A stretch of DNA of 64,000 bases from an uncultured Acetatifactor sp. (GTDB lineage: Bacteria; Bacillota; Clostridia; Lachnospirales; Lachnospiraceae). The notes beneath the pieces were generated by a model that was given only the letters and a program-made list of their open reading frames with translations, ran no database searches and was not told the origin of the DNA. Positions 60,048 to 64,000 of the stretch are shown here, one piece after another; position 1 is the first letter of the stretch; the number at the start of each line of letters is the position of its first letter. The position numbers and the translations under genes were made by a program. Location: the NCBI GenBank assembly GCA_910583845.1, contig CAJUAB010000008.1, positions 95,860-159,859 on the forward strand, read 5' to 3'.

Positions 60048-61256
60048 TCACAGAAGACCTTCCAGCGTCTCCCTGATGGCCTTGATGAAGTCCAGGCTGT
60101 TCAGTACCACAGGGTGCTCACAGGTGGAAATAGAGGCCAGGGACCTGGTCATTCTGCCACTCTCTACCGTCTTTACACAGGCCTGCTCCAGCTTTTCGCC
60201 AAAGGCTGTCAGCTCCGGGATATTGTCCAGTTCCCCTCTCTTTTTCAGGGCGCCGGTCCAGGCAAAAATAGTGGCGATGCCGTTTGTGGATGTCTCCTCC
60301 CCTTTCAGATGTTTGTAGTAATGTCTCTGCACTGTGCCGTGAGCCGCCTCGTACTCATAGACCCCATCAGGAGACACCAGCACGGAAGTCATCATGGACA
60401 GATCGCCGTAAGCCGTGGCCACCATGTCCGACATGACATCCCCATCGTAATTTTTGCAGGCCCAGATAAAACCGCCCTCAGAACGGATCACCCTGGCCAC
60501 CGCATCGTCAATCAGCGTGTAAAAATATTCAATTCCCAGTTCCTGAAACTTCTCCGCGTACTCCTGCTCGTAGATCTCCTGAAAAATATCTTTAAAGGTG
60601 TGGTCGTACTTCTTGGAGATGGTATCCTTGGTGGCAAACCACAGATCCTGTCTGGTATCCAGAGCATAGTTAAAGCAGGAACGGGCGAAACTGGAGATGG
60701 ACTTTTCCGTATTGTGGATGCCTTGCAAAATACCCGCGCCGGTAAAGTTGTGAATGGTTTCCCGGATCTGGGTACCGTCCTCCCCGGTGAATACCAGCTC
60801 CGCCTTACCGGGACCGGGCACCCTGATCTCCGTATTCTTGTATACATCCCCGTAGGCATGTCTGGCTATGGTGATCGGCTTGTTCCATCTGCTCACATAG
60901 GGTACGATCCCTTTTATCAGAATCGGTGCCCGAAACACCGTGCCGTCCAGAATAGCACGGATGGTTCCGTTGGGGCTCTTCCACATCTCCTTCAGGTGAT
61001 ATTCCGTCATTCTGGCCGCGTTGGGCGTGATGGTGGCGCATTTTACCGCCACGCCGTATTTCAGAGTGGCGTTGGCGGAATCCACTGTCACCTGGTCGTC
61101 CGTCTCATTGCGGTGCTCCAGCCCCAGATCGTAATATTCCGTCTTCAGATCCACATAGGGCAGAATCAGTTCATCCTTGATCATCTGCCACAGAACGCGG
61201 GTCATCTCATCTCCGTCCATCTCCACCAGCGGGGTAGTCATTCTGATTTTTTCCAT
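60048..61256 (-). CDS. icd: NADP-dependent isocitrate dehydrogenase (eukaryotic-like subfamily)
   Basis: 402 residues, matching the homodimeric subfamily of eukaryotes and some bacteria, not the shorter E. coli type in layout. Seen: TPLVEMDGDEMTRVLW, SPNGTIRAILDGTVFR (substrate loop), ICP-type WTKPI-like RWNKPITIARHAYGD, and the NADP region AAHGTVQRHYY. Makes 2-oxoglutarate for glutamate. It lies downstream of gntR and the Re-citrate synthase gene. Aconitase is not in the window. Confidence 0.96.
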   Translation of the reverse strand: MEKIRMTTPLVEMDGDEMTRVLWQMIKDELILPYVDLKTEYYDLGLEHRNETDDQVTVDSANATLKYGVAVKCATITPNAARMTEYHLKEMWKSPNGTIRAILDGTVFRAPILIKGIVPYVSRWNKPITIARHAYGDVYKNTEIRVPGPGKAELVFTGEDGTQIRETIHNFTGAGILQGIHNTEKSISSFARSCFNYALDTRQDLWFATKDTISKKYDHTFKDIFQEIYEQEYAEKFQELGIEYFYTLIDDAVARVIRSEGGFIWACKNYDGDVMSDMVATAYGDLSMMTSVLVSPDGVYEYEAAHGTVQRHYYKHLKGEETSTNGIATIFAWTGALKKRGELDNIPELTAFGEKLEQACVKTVESGRMTRSLASISTCEHPVVLNSLDFIKAIRETLEGLL

Positions 61257-61398
61257 GTTTTATTCTCTCCTTCTATTTTCCTGCTGCACTTTTCTTTTCG
61301 CGCCACCGTCCGGCGTCAGGTTCTATTTGTACTTATTCCGGCATATCCCGGACTGCCCGCAATACCGGAAACCGTAATTTTCACCGCTCTGTCCGCTG

Positions 61399-62100
61399 TC
61401 ATACCGGTTCGCTGTCATGATATGCCTCGTGCAGACCATTCTTTACCATATTGTTATAGGCATTGATCATATGCCGGTTGGCCAGCTGCTCCGCCCGGTC
61501 CCCATCCCCGGCTTTAATGGCCTGCAGGATTTCCTCATGCTCTTCATTGGACTTAGGTCCGCGGTTCTTGTTTGCGAGGGTTTTCTTCCGGACCCGCAGC
61601 ACATATTGGTGAAAATCTTTCAACTGATGCTCCAGCATTTTGCTGTTGCATGCCTCATACATGATATCATGAAACCGGTTGTCCAACTCCGCCAGCTGCT
61701 CCAGATGCCCCTTCTGGGCGTGGAACTTGGACAGATAAATATTTTCTTCCATCTCTTCCATTTGCTCCCTGGTGATATGTTCCGTGGCCCAGCGGGCGCA
61801 CAGGCCTTCCAGCAGGGATCGGATCATATAAATATCCTTCACATCCTTCTCGGTAATGCCCGTCACATAAGCTCCCTTATTGGGAATAATCTGGATCAGC
61901 CCCTCCAGCTCCAGCTGCCGGAACGCCTCCCGGACCGGCGTACGGCTTACCCCCAGCTCCTCACCGATGGCCACTTCCTTCAGTTCCTCATTTTCCTCAT
62001 ACTTTCCGCTCAGAATATCGTCCCTGAGTTTATGAAATACTCTGCCCCGCAGGGAAAACTTGTCCGTAACCTCCTGCTTTACATCATATTTACTGCTCAT
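61399..62100 (-). CDS. GntR-family (FadR subfamily) regulator
   Basis: 233 residues from the ATG at 62100 (GGAGG upstream), overlapping the upstream gene by 11 bp. Winged helix (VFHKLRDDILSGKYEENEEL; GVSRTPVREAFRQLELEGLI), then an FCD helical ligand domain with metal-type residues (DNRFHDIMYEA, NEEHEEILQAI, RHMINAYNNM). Probably controls its own operon and senses a C4/C6 acid such as citrate (inference). A palindrome in the operon promoter fits its site. Confidence 0.93.
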   Translation of the reverse strand: MSSKYDVKQEVTDKFSLRGRVFHKLRDDILSGKYEENEELKEVAIGEELGVSRTPVREAFRQLELEGLIQIIPNKGAYVTGITEKDVKDIYMIRSLLEGLCARWATEHITREQMEEMEENIYLSKFHAQKGHLEQLAELDNRFHDIMYEACNSKMLEHQLKDFHQYVLRVRKKTLANKNRGPKSNEEHEEILQAIKAGDGDRAEQLANRHMINAYNNMVKNGLHEAYHDSEPV

Positions 62101-63514
62101 CTCCGCCTCCAATGGTATAACCTTTTTCTGCACAGATCCGCTTAAGGGCCTCCACAATCTCCTCGTCTGTCAGCACCGTCACACGGCCCTGGGCATATTC
62201 CCCGTCCACCCAGGCTTTGACATCCCTCACCAGAGGGGAAGTCTTTTCCACCTGCGCGTCCGCTTTTAACTGATAGTATGTATTGATCCAGTGGGCAATC
62301 CCTGCCAGGCCGGAAGTGTTGGAGATGGCACACAGCACCGGACGATTCAGGAATTTCTCCGTGTCAAAAATGTTGTAAATCTCCTCGTTTTTCAGCAGGC
62401 CGTCCGCATGGATGCCCGCTCTGGTGACATTGAAATTCTTACCCACAAAGGGAGTTCTGGGGGGAATCTGATAACCGACCTCTTTCTCATAGTACTCCGC
62501 CAGCTCCGTGATCACAGTGGTGTCCATTCCGTTCAGATCCCCCTTGAGCTGGGCATACTCAAACACCATGGCCTCAAGGGGCGTGTTGCCTGTCCTCTCA
62601 CCGATTCCGAACAGGGAGGTGTTTATGCCGGAGCAGCCGTAAAGCCATGCTGTGGTGGAATTGGACACCGCTTTGTAAAAATCATTGTGCCCGTGCCACT
62701 CAATCAGTTCATGGGGTACGCCCGCATGCGTATGGATCGCATAGATGATTCCCTGCACACTCCGGGGAATTACGGCTCCGGGATAATTGACGCCATAGCC
62801 CATGGTATCGCAGGCTCTCACCTTAACGGGAATCTGATATTCCCGCATGAGCTTCATAAGCTCCAGGCAAAAAGGCACCACATAGCCATAGATATCCGCC
62901 CTGGTAATGTCCTCCAGATGACATCTGGGGCTGATCCCCTCCTCCAGGCAGTCCCGGATCACACTCAGATAGTGCTCCATGGCCTGCCGCCTGGTCATCT
63001 TCAACTTCAGAAAGATATGATAATCCGAGCAGGACACCAATATGCCCGTCTCCTTCATACCGATCTCCTTCACCAGCTTGAAGTCCTCCTTACTGGCCCG
63101 AATCCAGCTGGTGACTTCCGGAAACTGATAACCTCTCTCCATACATTTATAGACTGCGTCCCTGTCCTTCTTGCTGTACAGAAAGAACTCACTGGCGCGG
63201 ATCATACCATTCGGCCCGCCCAGCCTGTGCAGGTAATCATAGATTGTCACGATCTGCTCCGTGGTATATGGAGCCCTGGACTGTTGTCCGTCCCGGAAAG
63301 TAGTATCTGTGATCCATATTTCTCTGGGCATATTATGCGGCACGATCCTGTCGTTGAACGGGATCTTGGGTATCTCCGAATAAGGGAACATATTGCGAAA
63401 TACATTGGGCTTCTCCACATCGTCCAATATATACATATGCTCCTCGATCTCCAGCAGATTATTGTGCTGGTTCATGGTCACCGGTCGATTCTGGAAGGCT
63501 TCGTTATCTCTCAT
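62090..63514 (-). CDS. probable Re-citrate synthase (homocitrate/isopropylmalate synthase-like)
   Basis: 474 residues. HMGL-like TIM barrel: ITDTTFRDGQQSRAPYT, IEWHGHNDFYKA (metal HxH), SLFGIGERTGNTPLEAM; a C-terminal regulatory-like part. It resembles isopropylmalate and homocitrate synthases but lies with icd and a GntR gene, and not in a leucine or lysine operon, which is the setting of Clostridium Re-citrate synthase. The reaction would be acetyl-CoA plus oxaloacetate to citrate with Re stereochemistry. Function is by context; the family is sure. GGAGG precedes the ATG by 9 nt. Confidence 0.7.
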   Translation of the reverse strand: MRDNEAFQNRPVTMNQHNNLLEIEEHMYILDDVEKPNVFRNMFPYSEIPKIPFNDRIVPHNMPREIWITDTTFRDGQQSRAPYTTEQIVTIYDYLHRLGGPNGMIRASEFFLYSKKDRDAVYKCMERGYQFPEVTSWIRASKEDFKLVKEIGMKETGILVSCSDYHIFLKLKMTRRQAMEHYLSVIRDCLEEGISPRCHLEDITRADIYGYVVPFCLELMKLMREYQIPVKVRACDTMGYGVNYPGAVIPRSVQGIIYAIHTHAGVPHELIEWHGHNDFYKAVSNSTTAWLYGCSGINTSLFGIGERTGNTPLEAMVFEYAQLKGDLNGMDTTVITELAEYYEKEVGYQIPPRTPFVGKNFNVTRAGIHADGLLKNEEIYNIFDTEKFLNRPVLCAISNTSGLAGIAHWINTYYQLKADAQVEKTSPLVRDVKAWVDGEYAQGRVTVLTDEEIVEALKRICAEKGYTIGGGDEQ

Positions 63515-63565
63515 ATTCTCTCCTCCTGATTAAAGTCCCGCATATTCCCGGTAAGCGCACAGAGC

Positions 63566-63602
63566 CATTGAACCACGCAGGTCATCCCTGCGCGGTTCAA
63601 TG
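63566..63602 (-). other. long hairpin in the leader of the Re-citrate synthase operon
   Basis: CATTGAACCACGCAGG (63566-63581) with CCTGCGCGGTTCAATG (63587-63602): 16 bp with one mismatch (a wobble in the RNA) and a 5-nt loop. It sits about 40 nt downstream of the promoter; no T run follows. A possible attenuator or mRNA stabiliser. Confidence 0.5.
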
Positions 63603-63644
63603 CCTGATCCGGGAACGGTAACTTTCAATTGCTCCATCTGTATA

Positions 63645-63673
63645 AGTGTATACAATTATACCGGCCCTGTCAA
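63645..63673 (-). promoter_or_regulatory. promoter and GntR-type operator of the Re-citrate synthase operon
   Basis: Minus strand: -35 TTGACA (63668-63673), 17 nt, -10 TACACT (63645-63650). Overlapping it, TGTATACA (63647-63654) is a perfect palindrome of the GntR/FadR consensus type (GT-N2-AC), inside a larger GTATA/TATAC repeat (63648-63661). Confidence 0.65.
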
Positions 63674-63674
63674 T

Positions 63675-64000
63675 GCTTTTTTTCCATTCTCCTGCCCTGT
63701 GCTGGACTATCTCACCCTATCTCAGCAAGCCGCCCAGATTCACCATTCCCCTGCCCGCTGATGTCGGGTTAGTGTTATGCACTTTTTGAGGCTTGGAGGC
63801 GTGGGAAGAAAGTAAATCCGCATATGTGCACTGGGAGAATAGGGAGTGGATATCAGGTTGAGTGAAAATGAATGAGGGATTAGTGCTAAGCCGTTTCGAA
63901 TATTTGGTAGCGATAATTGAAAATTATCGGGCGGAAGAGAAAAGCAATACGGGGTAATCAGGATTATATGAGGTTCATGGATAATCAAGTGTTATCCGTT
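63675..64000 (+). other. right-edge region, possible degenerate plus-strand gene
   Basis: No solid gene. A 29-codon frame at 63868-63957 reads MNEGLVLSRFEYLVAIIENY then RAEEKSNTG; it resembles the start of a winged-helix domain but stops early, with no good ribosome binding site. The neighbouring frames also stop soon. It may be a decayed gene. An 82-residue minus-strand frame across it (63740-63988) looks spurious. Confidence 0.25.

Noticed and set aside
63740..63988. 82-codon minus-strand frame at the right edge
   Set aside because: No ribosome binding site; proline/leucine-rich composition without family features.

Overview
The window looks like a chromosomal segment of an anaerobic gut-type Clostridia, most likely family Lachnospiraceae. 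Grounds: an NfnAB-type transhydrogenase pair, a probable Re-citrate synthase beside isocitrate dehydrogenase and a GntR regulator, Gram-positive-style gene pairs (tepA beside ftsK/spoIIIE, mazF beside alr, rex), strong AGGAGG ribosome binding sites, an Rpn-like nuclease relic of a type common in that family, and several small lipoproteins. Almost every gene is on the minus strand. The only convincing plus-strand gene is at 11.3-12.8 kb. I found no tRNA, rRNA, CRISPR array or complete insertion sequence. Family names come from recognition of the protein sequences by eye; no search was run.

Layout. 0-7 kb: a DeoR regulator with a clear palindromic operator and a small HTH partner, purC, a broken Rpn-like nuclease gene, an extended SDR, a DUF3887 lipoprotein, dprA and comM. 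7-20 kb: a signalling block with three methyl-accepting chemotaxis proteins and a PocR-type hybrid histidine kinase, interrupted by a DUF6323/DUF6179 pair that is divergent from an unusual HTH protein fused to a degenerate piece of DNA polymerase PolC. 20-26 kb: pilT, a large membrane protein and several unassigned small proteins and lipoproteins. 26-32.5 kb: an RNA-repair neighbourhood (kptA, a PARG-like protein, thg1, a polynucleotide-kinase-like protein, rtcB) with a bacteriohemerythrin, a GNAT and a small conserved protein. 32.8-37.4 kb: pgi, HAD, GNAT, P-loop kinase, rlmH. 37.4-38.5 kb: a 1.1 kb gene-free stretch holding a duplicated array of palindromic repeats. 38.5-46 kb: nfnAB between two zinc-ribbon membrane proteins, then folD and fhs. 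46-53 kb: ftsK/spoIIIE, tepA and a two-gene polyprenyl-glycosyltransferase operon. 53-60 kb: yebC, a CNNM/CorC protein, mazF, alr, nnr, a coiled-coil protein and rex. 60-63.5 kb: icd, gntR and Re-citrate synthase.

How the genes fit together. fhs and folD make the C1-tetrahydrofolate pools used by purine synthesis, though purC stands alone. NfnAB, Rex, Icd and Re-citrate synthase form a redox and glutamate-precursor theme typical of strict anaerobes. The RNA-repair genes appear to lie in two transcription units whose promoters share extended sequence with each other and with the pgi promoter. A MazF endoribonuclease without a visible antitoxin lies 23 kb away and makes the kind of RNA ends that RtcB seals.

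The candidates I rate most novel are the HTH-PolC fusion (11279-12841), the RNA-repair cluster with its shared promoter box, and the duplicated palindromic repeat array (37574-38406).
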